DNA from: Juglans regia
Taxonomy: Eukaryota > Streptophyta > Magnoliopsida > Fagales > Juglandaceae
Direction: 5' to 3'
DNA: 64,000 bases
Assembly (NCBI RefSeq): GCF_001411555.2
Contig: NC_049904.1
Span: 31,199,370-31,263,369, forward strand
Shown here: one piece after another, positions 47,923 to 61,003 of the stretch
Position numbering within the stretch: position 1 is the first letter of the stretch
Layout: each line of letters opens with the position of its first letter
The notes under the pieces: generated by a model
What the model was told of the DNA's origin: nothing
Databases searched by the model: none
What the model saw: the letters and a program-made list of their open reading frames with translations, nothing else
Position numbers and translations under genes: made by a program

Positions 47923-48747
47923 ATAAATAGGTGAAGAAGCACGTGAAAAGAGAAACCAACTGGCAACAGCTAGGAGACGCCGAGACGGGGCCATTTTTGG
48001 TCGAGTGAGTGAATAGCACGTGCGGGGCTGTTCATTGAAAGTAGAGACAAAAAAATTAAATGGCTAAAAACTTGAAAAAGGAGCAAGTACCCAACAAAGA
48101 GTCAAGACTAAAGTTAAACGCACGCTTCACGAGCACTTTCTATCACTGAACAAAAGTCCATAAAACCTCGCTCTGCTATCGAGTATCGACTCTGATCGGC
48201 CCAATACCTTTTCCGGTTGAAACAGTGATTCATTCGGACTATTTTTTTAAAATGAAAAATCAAATAAAAATGTTACAATTGATTTCTTTTTTCTTTTTCT
48301 AAAAAAAAGAGTTTACTGAGATTCTCTGTGCAATTGAATGATAAGATTAGACGGTTTAATTATATGCGTTTAAGAATATTTAATATTATTTGCATAGATT
48401 CTATTTTTCATACTTAATTTGTACGATTTGATCTATAAAATTTAATTTATTTTTTTTAAATCAAATTATATAATTAAATATTTTATTAAATATGTTAGGT
48501 AATATATAAATAATTTTTTTAAATTTAAATATTTAAAAATTAATATTATATTAATATTTTTTATTATATTTATAAAATATTTTGATAATAAAATTTGTTG
48601 AGATGAAAGTGAGATATTGTTATTTTAAAATTTAAAAAATTTGAATTATTTATTATAAAATTATAAGAATGAGATGAATTTAAGTTTGATGAGTTTCCAT
48701 TTTTTAATAAAATCGAGCCTTAGTTTGACTGCTTGATCGAGATCGAG

Positions 48748-51700
48748 ATGGAGATGGAGGAGCAGGATGGGTTTGAAGGGGAAGAGGAGGGGAATGGTGG
48801 GATACTGGGGCCGTGCCTGACTAGCTACGTGGACCCTGGAACCTCTGAGAGTCACAGATACTACCTCGCACGCAGAACCGTCCTGGAGATGCTCAGGGAC
48901 AGAGGCTATGTCGTCCCCAACTCCGAAGTCGAGCTCTCTCTCCAAGACTTCCGGGACCTTCATGGCCAGAACCCCGACCTCGAACGCCTCCGAATCTCCA
49001 CCACTCTTCGCTCTGACCCTTTGAAAAGGGTAAGGATTTATGGTTTTTGTCTTTGTTTTTTCTTGGAACTGTCCTCCGTTTGGTTACTGAGAAATTATTG
49101 AAAGAAATTACTGAATAGAAAGTAGTGCAAGAATTGATATCTTTGTTTCTTGTCTTGGTTTTGAGATATGCTTCGGCTGTTCATAATGTGCTACTAATTC
49201 TGGGTTTAGTTCAGTGAAAGTGCTCTTTTTTTTCATGGATGTTAAATGCTGAACATTAAAACCCATCCGTGGTAGCCAAAAGGGTAAGGGCGAATTTGTG
49301 TGCATGAGCCCATGTCACAGGTTCGGTTCCATTTCCCCTAGGATCAAACTGCGATTTAAGCGGAGGCCATGGTGGTGTATTGCTGTGCTAGTCTCCCCGG
49401 GAGTTTAGGTCCCATGGGTGAGTCCTAAGGGCTCTGCCGTGGGGTGGTTTCCATCATAAAAAAAAAAAAAATACTGAACATTAAAGAATTGATATCTTTT
49501 AGCATAAGGTTTAGCATTATGTGTGTGCATTTCTGATTGTTCAATTGCTTTATGGGCATTTTGTTCTTCAATAGGTGAACTTAAAACTGCAAGTACATTA
49601 GGTTTTAATTGTGAGTGGTTTATGGGTGAAATTAAAGTACAACTTGTATTTGAAAGCAAGCAATCAACTTGTTGTTCCTGTACTTATTGTGTTCAGGTAC
49701 AATCATTCTGAGCGCAATTTGTTATACCTTTAATTTCAACAGTATTGCCCTTACGATTTGAGGTAGCCCTTTCCATTCCCTTAAACCCTTTCTCCATTGT
49801 TGGTGGGATTCAATTGCAAATCTCTTGTTTGAAAGCAACAGACTTTAACAGTTGAGTTACGGGTCTTCAGTGGACCGTAAGAAATATAAAGTCATCCCCT
49901 TGCAGTCAGCATTCATTTTTTTTATTTCTTATTAATGCTACAGCGAATATTACATAGCTACAATCCCAACTTAGATAGATAAAAAAGTTATTGTTAAGTT
50001 TGCATCTCATTTACTGCTTACTATTTCTCCTGCTTAATTTAAATATTTCCAAAACCATTGAGAGTGATAAATAATGCCGAGTGTTCAGTTGTTAAAATGG
50101 GAGGAGTTGTGTTATCTATTTGTTGGCACTTTGTGTTTTTTATATGTAGTGTTATACAGTAAGCAGTCCTTAATGTTAAATACAATTATCTTTCATTCTT
50201 ATCTGCAGATTTTGGTAATTTTTTGTGGACCCAGTGTGGTAAAAGTTCATGTGATTCGTAGCATTGCATACCAGATCGTTAACAAAGACACTTTGGGTGG
50301 GTTGATACTAATAGTGCAAAACCATATAACAGCCCAAGCATTGAAAGCAGTGGATCTTTTCCCATTTAAAGCTGAAATATTCCAGGTTATTTATCTCTTT
50401 GCTTTTTATGTGCACATTTTCCCCATTTTATTCTATCTGAGTGTGTCTCATTCTTGTTATGTTTTTACCGCGGTTTGGTTGCAAAAAATTTAAGCATTAA
50501 ATGGGTTATATGTATCATGTGCATAGAATAGAGATAAACTCCAATTGTCTCCATCTCATGCCCCAATAATCTCACCATTGCTGTTTTTTTCCCAGATCAC
50601 CGACATGCTTATTAACATTACAAAGCATGTGTTGAAGCCAAAGCATCGCATACTAACCGACCGAGAGAAACAGAGGCTCTTAGAAAAGTACAATATAGAA
50701 GAAAAGCAGGTCTGTTTCTTTTTATTTCTTAATTTCTTGATAAAAAAACCGAGGAAAGCTGTGAAGGAAATAACTCAGTATACAGTTCTTGTCTAATTTT
50801 TTTGGTAATGGTTCAAATGTGACGTTGGATTATGGGGTTTTCATGAAAGGAAAAAATATTTTTTGACAATGAATGTGCTAATAGGTCGATGAAGAAGAGT
50901 ACTTTGAGAAGTTTATCCATTGTGATTTCATGGAGTTTTTTAAGTTCTAGAAGTCATTGTTTGCAAGGGCAGATTTGTTAGGAAATTCTTGGAGATTATG
51001 AGAAGTTATATAATGAAATATGATGAAGTAAGCTGCAAGAACAACATTTTAGCATAGGGTTCATGTACAAAAGTACATAGTAATCACTTATAAAAAAAAC
51101 AAAAGTACAGAGTAATCGTAATAGTTTGCAGATGTTGTCTCTTTATTAGTAACAATTCGACAGATAGGTTAGTTGTCTTATATGGTGAGTTGCAAAAGTC
51201 CTGTGAAATAGGTTAGTTGTGTTATATGATCAGTCTATATTTTAAATTAAGGTTCCACGAGACGTTTGTTAGGAATAAATGCAGTGTACCATAACCAAAC
51301 TTTCAGACCCGGAAGCTCTATCTCGGTCAGTCTAAAGTGTGAGACATTTTCTCAATGCTTCTTCCCTTTGGGGTTAGCCCATAGTTATTACTTTTATGTT
51401 AATTCTCAGATTGGCATAAAGTGTTATTTCCTCTATATCTTCTTTATATGCTTTGTTGAAAGCTTGATTCAGATCTGTATTTCCCTCCACTAAAATGGCT
51501 GAACGCCTTTTACGCTTTGTAGGAAGTGTGGTATCATTACCTAAGGAAGCAGTATGCTATCTTAATCTGCTCTTTGTACTAACGAGAACCATGATGGAAG
51601 AAAACGGAAGAGCGGAATTCGTTGTACTCCCCAATTAATAGAGACTTTTGCATGCATTCTGGAAATAAAGAAATTGATTCAATTTCCATTCTTTGTTTTG

Positions 51701-52388
51701 TAAGAGTCTGGACACTTTCATATGGGAGGGAGGAACTCATAGATGCCTGGTTACATAGTTGCACTGAGGTTGCATCTAGATCCGAGGATTCGAGCTCAAA
51801 AGATTGATAAACAATTGTTAACATAATCTTTATTTTTTATTTTTTATTATTATTATTTTTTTATTAAAATGGATTTGATCTATTAAGGTTTTGCTCCACC
51901 ATAATTACTTGTGTTATGAATCTGAACCAACATCTGACACCTGATCATTTCAAATCTGTGTTGAAATCAAGCCTCGAATTCTCAGCATAAATAAATTGTC
52001 CTTAATCTGGTCATGTTTCCTCCAACTCAAGGTTAATATAGGTGCTAATACAGCCAGTATATCTTTTGAATTTGTTGCCATAAATGCTTTGCTAGAGAAC
52101 GGCTGGTCTTTGTAGCCAAGGCTGCCATGTGACATAGTGGTGTTTTCACTTCCCATTCAAGGCATATGCATATGTTTTATTTTTAATATATATATATATA
52201 TATCTAAATTGCTCAAAGTCAAGTCTTTTACTTCGGGTTTGATTTTCTTTCTCCAGCTTCCTCGAATGTTACGAAAAGATGCGATTGCAAGATACTACGG
52301 GCTTGAGAAGGGGCAGGTGGTGAAGGTAAGCTATGGTGGTGAAAATGAAATCACCGAGTCGCATGTAACTTACCGATGTGTCTGGTGA
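48748..52388 (+). CDS. NRPE5: RNA polymerase V subunit 5-like (NRPE5; RPB5 family)
   Basis: Four exons: 48748-49029, 50209-50385, 50596-50709 and 52257-52388, GT-AG, all phase 0, for 234 residues. The N-terminal jaw domain includes SESHRYYLARRTVLEMLRDR (33-52) and ISTTLRSD. The assembly domain includes LILIVQNHITAQALKAVDLF and EIFQITDMLINITKH. The C-terminal RPB5 fold has RKDAIARYYGLEKGQVVKVS and ends ESHVTYRCVW. The RCVW end and the acidic Gly-rich N-terminal extension fit NRPE5 of Pol V, which acts in RNA-directed DNA methylation, rather than the shared NRPB5 of Pol II/IV/I/III (which ends near RYVV). I use the ATG at 48748; a second at 48754 would drop two residues. Intron 1 carries a SINE. 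Confidence 0.88.
49261..49473 (+). mobile_element. tRNA-derived SINE, complete, 12-bp target duplication
   Basis: A 213-base insert with Pol III-like boxes: an A-box-like tggtagccaaaagggtaagg near 49271 and a B-box-like caggttcggttcc near 49319. A 3' poly-A run follows at about 49458-49471. It is flanked by identical ctgaacattaaa at 49249-49260 and 49474-49485. Sense orientation inside NRPE5 intron 1. The far ends are not matched to a named family. Confidence 0.85.
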
Positions 52389-53639
52389 TTCTCTGCCTTT
52401 GTGCTATATGTCTTTTTTTATCTTCCTCCTGAAGTTTTAGGATGTTTTTGTTCTATGCATTGTGCGGCGTTATGCCTCATGAACACTCGTTGGGTTTGTT
52501 TGCTAGCTATGATACTTGGTAGTGATGTGTGCTTCCCGTACACACTCTGTAATTAGTCCGTTATGGGGCAGCTACGGTTGCTGTTTTATGAACATTTTGC
52601 TTGACTTCTTGTTTGTTTTTGGTGTATAGATGCGGTTTTGGCTCTCTTTGAATCGTTACATTTTGGATTACTATGATCCTTACTACCCATTTTAGGGGAA
52701 AAGATAGGGACTTGGCAGTTGGCGCACTCAATGATCTATAAACAATTAAAGAGAGACAACTGGTTAAATCTATTACTACCCAATTTCACGTAGTACTCTA
52801 ATACACATATATCTGCCCGCGCATATATATAGTATGAGGTCTAAGCGTTGATGTAACTTGATGTAATACGTTATATTTTCATTTCAATTTGAGTTATTAT
52901 ACATCAATTATAAAAAATCTCCTACTCTTAATCCAAGCACCTTTACACTCAATAACTTCAATTATAAAAAGTGTTGCTCGATTTTTATAACAAAAATAAA
53001 AAATCCCTTCTTCAAATATATGTTTAATATATTTATAAAGATCTTTTGAGTCTTGATACAAAAAACATTTTAAGGTTAATTGCAAAATTATTAATTAAAT
53101 TTTTACATTTTTGCAATTCAAGATCCCGGTGCAAAATTTATTTTTTATAATTGCAAAATTGATATCTGAGCATTGAGCATTAAATTAGATTTTTTTTTTG
53201 TTAAATTTTCAAATATTTCAAAATTTAGGCCTCAAAACTAAAAAATCTAGTACGAAATTGCTATTAAAATTTACTATTTAAATGACAATCGAGAATAAAA
53301 TTCTATATTTTAATTGAATGTCGCTAACTTTTTCAAATATTTCAAAATTTATCAAAATAAATAATACATGAGAATCACAAATATTACCGAGAAGAGACTT
53401 AACGATTCAGTGAGTCAACCCAGCCGGCACCTTGGTTGCCTTGCGTAAAAGGTACTCCTCTCTTCTCTCATACTCAACTTCGTCTGGTTTTCTCTCCATT
53501 TTAGGGTTCTTAAATTGGTTTGTATAATTTATTATCGTAATTGTCCGTCGGATACCACATTTTCTTCTTTCTTCGTAAGCCCGATAATTCATTGAAAAAA
53601 GTATAAAGGAAAACAAGTAACTAAAGAAAGAAAAAGAGG
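52389..53639. other. Spacer between NRPE5-like and HAUS1 genes
   Basis: Starts with the NRPE5-like 3' UTR, continues AT-rich, and ends with the HAUS1 promoter and 5' UTR (53400-53639, mixed composition). No other gene recognised. Confidence 0.5.
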
Positions 53640-55755
53640 ATGAGCGATCCTCCGGTGACTGAAGCGAAGAGCGGTTCCGATGCGTCTCGAATTTCGGAAC
53701 TTCAGAAATGGTTGGCGGCCCGATTTGGCGATGCCGGCAAAGAAGTTCCGGATTTCGAATACACCCCGAGAAGCGTCGGTTATTTGCACACTCTTCTCAA
53801 CATCTCCGAAGCCAAGGAAAAATCTGCCGATATTGTGGCCAAGGATTTCCGGCGAAAAGCCGCCGAGTACCGCTCTCAAGGTCCCTCCCACTCTTTCATG
53901 AGTCTCTCTGTTGTGCGATTGTTATTAATGTGCTTTCAATTCGACGTATTTTACCGAATTTTCCACATATTATGTTGTGAAAATGTGTACGATAACTCTG
54001 TTACAATCATGATGTCAAATATAACTTTTGGCGTAATGATGAAATTTTACAGCCATGTCAATTTGTAGTAGAAAACTTGCAATACTTACTGGATGTATAG
54101 TCTCATCAAGCTATGATTTGTTAATATGGTTTCTGTAGCTGCAAGGATTAGGGAGATATTGGAGAGCGTGGGGCTGGCACAGGATAGTTTGCCATCAAAT
54201 GTGGTTGGGTCGGCGCAGGTTCTAGCAAATGTGGCAAATTTGTTGAATATAAGAGACACCGAGCTAAGTAGGTGGGTTTTGCCCATTGATCTGTAAGTTT
54301 TATTTTCTTTGGTGTTTTGCATTCAGTTCGTGTAGACTAAGTTGGACAGACGCATTTTCTAGTTTTCTAGTAGCAATGGGGGATATATCTTTGAGGAAGA
54401 GTGGTGTGGAGGAGAAGAGGGCTAAAGTACAAAAGGAATCCAAAATTCTTCTTGATTACACTCGAAAGGCAATAGCCAGGCTTACCTATCTGAAAAGGTA
54501 AAATTTTAAATGGATAAGGAAAATTAGGTGCTTTTTTTAATGCATTGATTCTAATGTTCTTACATGGATTGCCGCTTTTGTGCCTTTTAATGAAGTTTTG
54601 TTACTTATCAAAAAGTAATGTTCTTAAATTGTTATACGTGGCATTTAGAGAATATATTCAATTTGTTAAAGTGATTTTGGTTTTTGTTTCAATTTTGAAA
54701 ACCATTTTGATAGGACGCTGGCACAGCTAGAAGATGATCTACCTCCATGTGAGGCTCAAATGGAAAATTGGAAGACGAACTTGCAAGTTATGGCTGCAAA
54801 GGAGCGGCAATACATGCAACAGTGTGCCAACTACAAGGTATTTCATCTTTGGATTTGTGTATCATCACTGTCTAGGTAACATTAAGTTTCATTGATAGTG
54901 ATAAAAATGTGAATCTCTGACTTGTAGCACAAACATTTGATGTTGATCACTTGGTTCCAGCTGTCTCTTTGTTGAAACTTGGTCCCTAACAAGATGCATG
55001 TACTTTTGGAGATAATGTGGTTCTCTATGTTAGTAGTCTGTCGAATAATGCATTATAGGTCAATACAGAACCGTCAAGGAAGAAGGTTATCTCTATTGCC
55101 TTTTCAAATAGCTTTGTTCGCAAGTGTGGGTTGAAATTTTAGTGGAATGTGAATGCTAGGGAGTGGTGCCTCTATGTGAGCTCTTTGGGATGTGACAAAG
55201 CACATATACTTTTTTTATGTTGAAAATGATCAGATTTGTCGGGAAGAATCGTAATGGACTTTTTTTCATTTTTCTTTGTTTTTTAAATGGGATTGTTCTA
55301 CATGTTGTGAGGATTCTATTATCTGGTCTAACCTGCATTTTTCTTATTCATTTAAAGTTATTCTATGGTTGTCTCATGTTAAAATTATTTTGGGACAGGC
55401 AGTGCTCAATCGTGTGGGCTACAGCCCAGAGATTAGCCATGGAGTGTTGGTTGATATGGCTGAACACAGGAAGGAGTTAGAGAAGAAAACAAAGCCAATA
55501 CTTGACACTTTGAGGAGCTACCAAGACTTGCCTCCGGTAAAAAACAAAATTTCTAATTGTGTAACAATGGATCCCTGTCACGTGTTGGTTTCTATATTTT
55601 TGGAAAGATAGAGAACTCTAAATTTGTGATTATTTTGCTTCATGCAGGATAAAGCTTTGGCTGCTTTGGCAATTGAGGACAAGAAAAGACAGTATGCAGC
55701 TGCTGAGAAGTATCTTGAAGATGTATTGCATTCAGCTCTTGCCACTTCAGAATAA
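53640..55755 (+). CDS. AUG1: Augmin complex subunit 1 (HAUS1/AUG1)
   Basis: Six exons: 53640-53880, 54139-54271, 54363-54497, 54714-54837, 55399-55536 and 55648-55755, GT-AG with consistent phases, for 292 residues. Mostly predicted helix and coiled coil, with charged heptad-like stretches (KSGVEEKRAKVQKESKILLD; LAQLEDDLPPCEAQMENWKT). The N-terminal block ISELQKWLAARFGDAGKEVP plus DFEYTPRSVGYLHTL is conserved in HAUS1. The end DKALAALAIEDKKRQYAAAE matches the family C-terminus. HAUS1 is one of eight augmin subunits, which recruit gamma-tubulin to existing microtubules for branching nucleation in spindle and phragmoplast. Length agrees with plant AUG1. Convergent with FIS1. Confidence 0.92.
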
Positions 55756-56909
55756 CTCATGGAGGGATTGCTTTAATTCAATTCATGAGTAATTGTTGCC
55801 TTATATCTGGACACTGGGTGAGTACGATTTGTTGATCAGATTATTTCTGCTGAGTATTCTTTCTCTTTGAATTTACCTGCTTGCTGTCGGTCTCTGACGA
55901 CAAAATCTTCATTATTATTGAATATTGGAACAGTAAGACCGACGGAGACTCTAATGTATGTAACAAATGGTGGATATATTTTGAAAAGTTTGGAACTATT
56001 TTTGGCTTAGTAACTTCCTAGCCATCTAGGCCTCCATGAATATAGGAGTAATGCTATATACTATACTTTTATCTCACTTTATTCCAACTTCATAAATATG
56101 AACGATGCGACATCATATTGGGACCATATGGTAACATATTGAATTTTCCATTCACAATGGTACCGTAATAATACTGTATACATCTACAACAGTTCTTAGT
56201 AAGACCAAGAGAATCTCGAGTCCTTTCCTCTTTTTGGTCGAGCGGTTACAATAATATATTATACATGATGTTGAACCTGTTAATTGCTAGCGAAAGGATT
56301 CAATTATGTTGCGGATGGGTCGCATTGTTTTCAATTCAGTCGCATTTTAATAGGTGTAAAAGTCGGGATATAAGTTTAACCAATACAAGTTTGAAATGGC
56401 AGAGCATGCTAGTTTCGTGGTGTTTGAACACAAAAATAGAGTGCAATTTGTTCGGTCGATCCATACTAACCATACACGGGTACTCGCGCCTTAAAGTGAA
56501 GGTGCCAAAACAATGCAGATTTGCAACCAAAGATAGCAGCAGCTTGGATTCATTCTTCGCTGGACTTTGTAGAGAAAATGACATCCTAAACACAACGCAA
56601 TCCATCCACCTCAAATAGTGGTAAAATCATAAGCCAGGGCACACGAAAGGCAGTATGGTTTCTATATGCTATACCCAGTAACCAGTTATTATTCAAAAAA
56701 GCCTTCCTCAATAACATGAAAGGAGTCCAAATTCGGTAATCGTTCTGAATATAGCCATTTATACATTCCTTATGTCGAAAACTCAAAACATTCAACTCAA
56801 GATGTTGATCAATTCTTAAGATACGAGTTGTCTGACATCTCGGCTTCTCGAACAATCAATGCTATTGAAGAACTATATTCAAAATCACATTATAATGATT
56901 GCATCGTTC
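55756..56909. other. Convergent 3' region between HAUS1 and FIS1
   Basis: Holds the 3' UTRs of both genes. Overlapping frames at 56265-56618 (plus) and 56336-56614 (minus) show no domain and lie where the FIS1 3' UTR or flank is expected, so I do not call them genes. Confidence 0.5.
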
Positions 56910-59900
56910 TCAGTTCTTGCGAGCTAATGCTGCAGCAATTCCACCAACAATAAGCCCAACAGCGGTGGCTGTGATGCCTATTCCAATAACACCATCTGCA
57001 TTCCAAAAATATGTTTCAAATTGCTTTAGTACAATATACCACTCTGTGACGACAAAGCTTAACTAAATTCCAGTCATTACCTTTAGCAATTTTATCTTCA
57101 ATTGTCTTCTTAAGAGTCTGAGCCTGCCTCCAATCAGGTGCAATCTACAAAATCAATTGTTTCAGACAAAAAAATGTTTAGAAGTGCATTAGCAAGCAGT
57201 TGCAAATTTGCTAAAGGTAATGACTGGAATAAGAAAATTCATGCATGCAGGTAGCAAATTTGTAAATGAGGATACAAGAAAAAAGGATAGTTGTTCAAAC
57301 AAAATCGCATTATATGAGCTTATAAATGATTAGTGTGTCAAAGATTCACACTCAGTACAGAGATATTTCCACTCGAGATCTTCCCATAAGAAATATTCTC
57401 ACATTTCAGCACTGACTCACCCTTCAGAAAGAGTTATTGCTTTTGAACAGTAATGAGTTTGTTCACCTTCGAAAATTATAGTCTCATGATTAACAGGAAA
57501 TGTTGATGATCACGACAGAATACAAATCCCAAGTCCAGCTTGCTTATAAAATAAACCAATCACACTGTGATAACAAATTGAAGCTTCTAATAGAGGAAAA
57601 TAATGGCCACCAAAAAGAACAAGGACATAAAAGACCCACTCTAAATACTACTCTAGAACAGACGCTGTTGCTATCATATAAATATTTTGACCTCTTTATG
57701 AACATTTACACCTATCAAACGGTATATGAACCAGATAATAATTCAAAGCTCAACCAGGTTGAAAAGGATATGACCTTTTGGTAGGAAAAATTTCTGTTAC
57801 CTTAACTTTTTTTTTCTCTTTTTACATTCAATTTCTTGTTGTACCATAATAATCTTATAGTTCCAAGCACATGTAAAAGTTTTCATATAAATAAAAAGGA
57901 CCAGTAAGACCACTGAATGGGAATTTAGGTGTCGCAACCCAAAAGTAGCAAACAGTAAAACAACCTCTAAGCATTGCTCCACAAGCTGCCGACTCCTCGA
58001 ACAATCACCACTTCTGTAATAACCAACAGCCAAGAGATAGAGCTTCTCCCTCTGCTGCAAAGGGCTGCTAGTATTGCTGGCCAAGGAAGCTGCAATTGAC
58101 AGTTTTTTATGATTCAAAAAATAATTTTAGGATTAGTAAACTCCAGCATTTCCTAACATCTGACATCTGAAGCTCGTGCATCAAAGACAAAGTAAACAGA
58201 AAATTGCATCACAGGAGAAAAGTTGGCCTAAAGATTAATATTTCTTCGTTGTCTTTATTGAACACAGAAAATAATTCAATTGAGGAAAGAGGAAGGGAGG
58301 TGAGTCCCCCTCATTTTTCTTTTTAGCGCTTTCCAGAGGATTGGGTTCCAACCGTGTATCTCAGGATAGTGTTATGAGAAACAGCATTCATAAGGATTTC
58401 CTTGGTTGATTTATTACCTTCAAGCATTGCCATCCCACGCTGCACATCTTCTGGCTGTCTTGAATGAACAAGAGCCCATGACAACCTCATAATGCTTTCA
58501 CTCTTACGTTCATCTGAGTCTCCAGCCTCTGCAACTTCTCTCTCACAGCCCTACCAAGACATAATAAGGCTTGCGTCAAGACAATATTAAACAATGAATA
58601 AACATGGCAGTGTGCAAACCAGCATGGATCAATTGATTGCTCGATATATCAGTAAAGAAGGGGAAAGTGACTTAAAATGGTCCCACTTACATAATCGCTA
58701 TATATTAAAACAATTGCTAAAATGTCCAATGTGCAACATTCTTCCCCAAATGCATTTCATGACTCTCACATGAAATTTGACAATGCAATGAGACAAATAT
58801 ATAATTGCTTGGTACCAAAATAAGGATCATAAAAAAATGAGAGATAGGGATGGCAGATAAAATGAGATTGAAAGTTCAACTGAACTATGCCATGATATAA
58901 ACAGTGGTTCATGGTAATGACACATAAGGAAGACAAACATGGATTTAATCATGCACACGCACGCGCCCATCGCATACCCAAACTTATATCTATTAGTATA
59001 TACATGTATGTGTATATAGCGATCCCCACCTGCCTAGACCTCATCAATTATGGAAAGGGAAAACACTACACCATATAAGCTTCTATTGCTAACAATTTGA
59101 TATTTTAGTCTATATATGTATCCATTCATGCTCCCATCTACCCTATATCTTTAACCGTTCTTAAATTGCAGACAGACTTGATATAGCCTCGCTTCCTGCG
59201 GATCCTAACGAGCTTAAAAATCCAATTTGGAAACTATAATACATTCAATAGAACCAAGTTCCAGATCAGTAGTTAAGCCAACAAGGGCTGCACCACCTAT
59301 GTGATTCTCCTTAGATGCAGTAATGCACCAATACCCAGCTAAACCAATTTCAGTGGAGCAATTACTAATGAACTAACAGTTTGATATTTTCTAGCAGTAA
59401 CAGGTTTCTCGCAGGGAAGTCAACAAATAAAAATTTTAGCAAATTGCAGAATAAATGACTGAAGCCAACGACTCTAGCATCTCATCACTAATGAACTTGC
59501 AGTTTGAAAACACTTTCCCATAGCAAGAAGTTTATCGCAGGAAATTGAAAACATTGTGATAAACGTAACAGTGCAGAGTAGACAACTAAATTCGAGGGCT
59601 CTAGCCCCTTCGACCCGCCTTCTCCGGTCATGAAAAGCTTGAATACCTATAAGGTTAATTATCCCTAAATAATCCCAAAAAAACAAGGGAACTCTCTTTA
59701 TCTACACAGAATACGCTACTAGACACCTCTAAGAACAAAGCATAAAATAGAACAACGTGGTTAAATTTGAAACAAGAAAATATGAATTCACACATAATTG
59801 CGACTCAAGGACCTCCCCAACCCCCGGCCGGCCCCCAAAACGGGAAAAAAATAAAAGAAATAAGAAGAATCAATTGGATATATTAAATTAAATTGTTTTT

Positions 59901-60019
59901 ATATATTCCAATTTATGCTTGCTTACAAGGATGATGTCGCGGTCGCACCAAGGGATCTGATCGCCGCCGGCGAAGAATGAACCGATGGAGTCGAAGAACT
60001 GGCTGATCTTGGCGTCCAT
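56910..60019 (-). CDS. FIS1: Mitochondrial/peroxisomal fission protein FIS1
   Basis: Five exons on the minus strand: 59927-60019, 58418-58550, 57965-58089, 57081-57144 and 56910-56995, GT-AG with consistent phases, for 166 residues. The cytosolic TPR-like helical bundle includes MRLSWALVHSRQPEDVQRGM (about 52-71) and YLLAVGYYRSGDCSRSRQLV (about 92-111). The C-terminal anchor GVIGIGITATAVGLIVGGIA (140-159) is followed by a short basic tail ending ARKN, as in tail-anchored FIS1. FIS1 sits in the mitochondrial and peroxisomal outer membrane and helps recruit the division machinery with dynamin-related proteins. Length matches plant FIS1A. Two G-box/ABRE motifs lie upstream. Confidence 0.93.
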
Positions 60020-60137
60020 GGCGTTTGGTTTACGGAAATTCAAGTTGCAGTGCTTTGTTTCGGGAGTTAAAAACTTAAAAAAACTCGAAACTTTTTTTTT
60101 TTAAAGGAATAAAAAGAAAAACGATAATTGAAATGGA

Positions 60138-60185
60138 CACGTGGCAATAACATAAAGAATCTGCGTGATAGTAGTGCCACGTGGC
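60138..60185. promoter_or_regulatory. Two CACGTGGC (G-box/ABRE) motifs upstream of FIS1
   Basis: CACGTGGC at 60138-60145 and at 60178-60185, the latter within the palindrome GCCACGTGGC. They are about 120 and 160 bases upstream of the FIS1 ATG. CACGTGGC is the ABA-response element core bound by bZIP factors. ABA or stress control of this copy is inference. Confidence 0.5.
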
Positions 60186-60189
60186 ATGC

Positions 60190-61003
60190 CCTTCTTTTAT
60201 TGAACCTCACAGAAAAAAAAACATTGGCACTTGATATTTGCCACCTTAGTGAAGTGTACGTGGTTTCTGAATTCCTTAGCATTGGCACTCAGGTGATAGG
60301 TCTGTTTGGATGTCTTTGTTTTGGTCTAAAAACTGGCTGCCTCTAAACTCTATTCCCCCATCAATTTTATAAGGAAAATATAATACAAAAATAATCTTAC
60401 ATATAATGTAATTTATCAGATTATAAAATTATTTTTATTATAAAATAAATCTAACGAATTATACGAAGTCGCGTCAATTTGTGAATTACTTTTACGTAAT
60501 CTTTTTATAATTATAACAATACTCATTTTATAAAGTCCTCCATCGGTGGAGATACGAAAGTTCTCCACCATATTTAGTTGGTCTCAGTTTCATCATACAT
60601 AGTGTTAGTTTTATGGTCGAGATTTTGGAAATTAAAGGCTGAAAAAATCGTAGTAAGATAGAAATAACATTAATGAGACAAAGAAACTCGAAATTTCTAC
60701 GAAAAAAGGGTACATATCTGAATTTTATTCTCCAATTAGTGGTAGCAGTTTCATAACTTCAAAGGATAAGAGAAGTACCAAATTTATATTTCCTACTGTT
60801 TTCTCACACTTGTATGACTAGACAACATACCGAGTGAAGACATCTCTTTCATACCTCCTCCCATTTCTTCTTCTCTGCGAATTGCTATAGCATTCAAAAG
60901 CAGAATTTTGTTGCATAAAAGGGGAGAGTGACAAGAAACAATTGGTTCTTGCCAAGGGAGATTGATTCATCATTCCTATAAATGTGTCAGTTGTCACTAT
61001 AAC
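60190..61003. other. Intergenic region, no gene seen
   Basis: AT-rich DNA between the FIS1 promoter and the 3' end of the methyltransferase pseudogene. No repeat family recognised with confidence. Confidence 0.5.

Larger units (their letters stand above)
46168..48747. other. Intergenic region between the glutaredoxin-like and NRPE5-like genes
   Basis: Holds the 3' UTR side of the glutaredoxin-like gene (46168-46500), two MITEs (47086-47229, 47305-47922), and AT-rich DNA with a degenerate Tourist-like fragment at 48600-48720 (gttgagatgaaagtgagata ... aaatcgagccttag). That fragment ends only about 30 bases before the NRPE5-like ATG. No gene seen. Confidence 0.5.

Noticed and set aside
49262..49335. 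Possible tRNA gene (A- and B-box-like motifs)
   Set aside because: No cloverleaf arms close; the boxes belong to a SINE with poly-A end and target duplications.
56265..56618. 117-residue plus and 92-residue minus frames between HAUS1 and FIS1
   Set aside because: No domain on either strand and located where 3' UTRs are expected.
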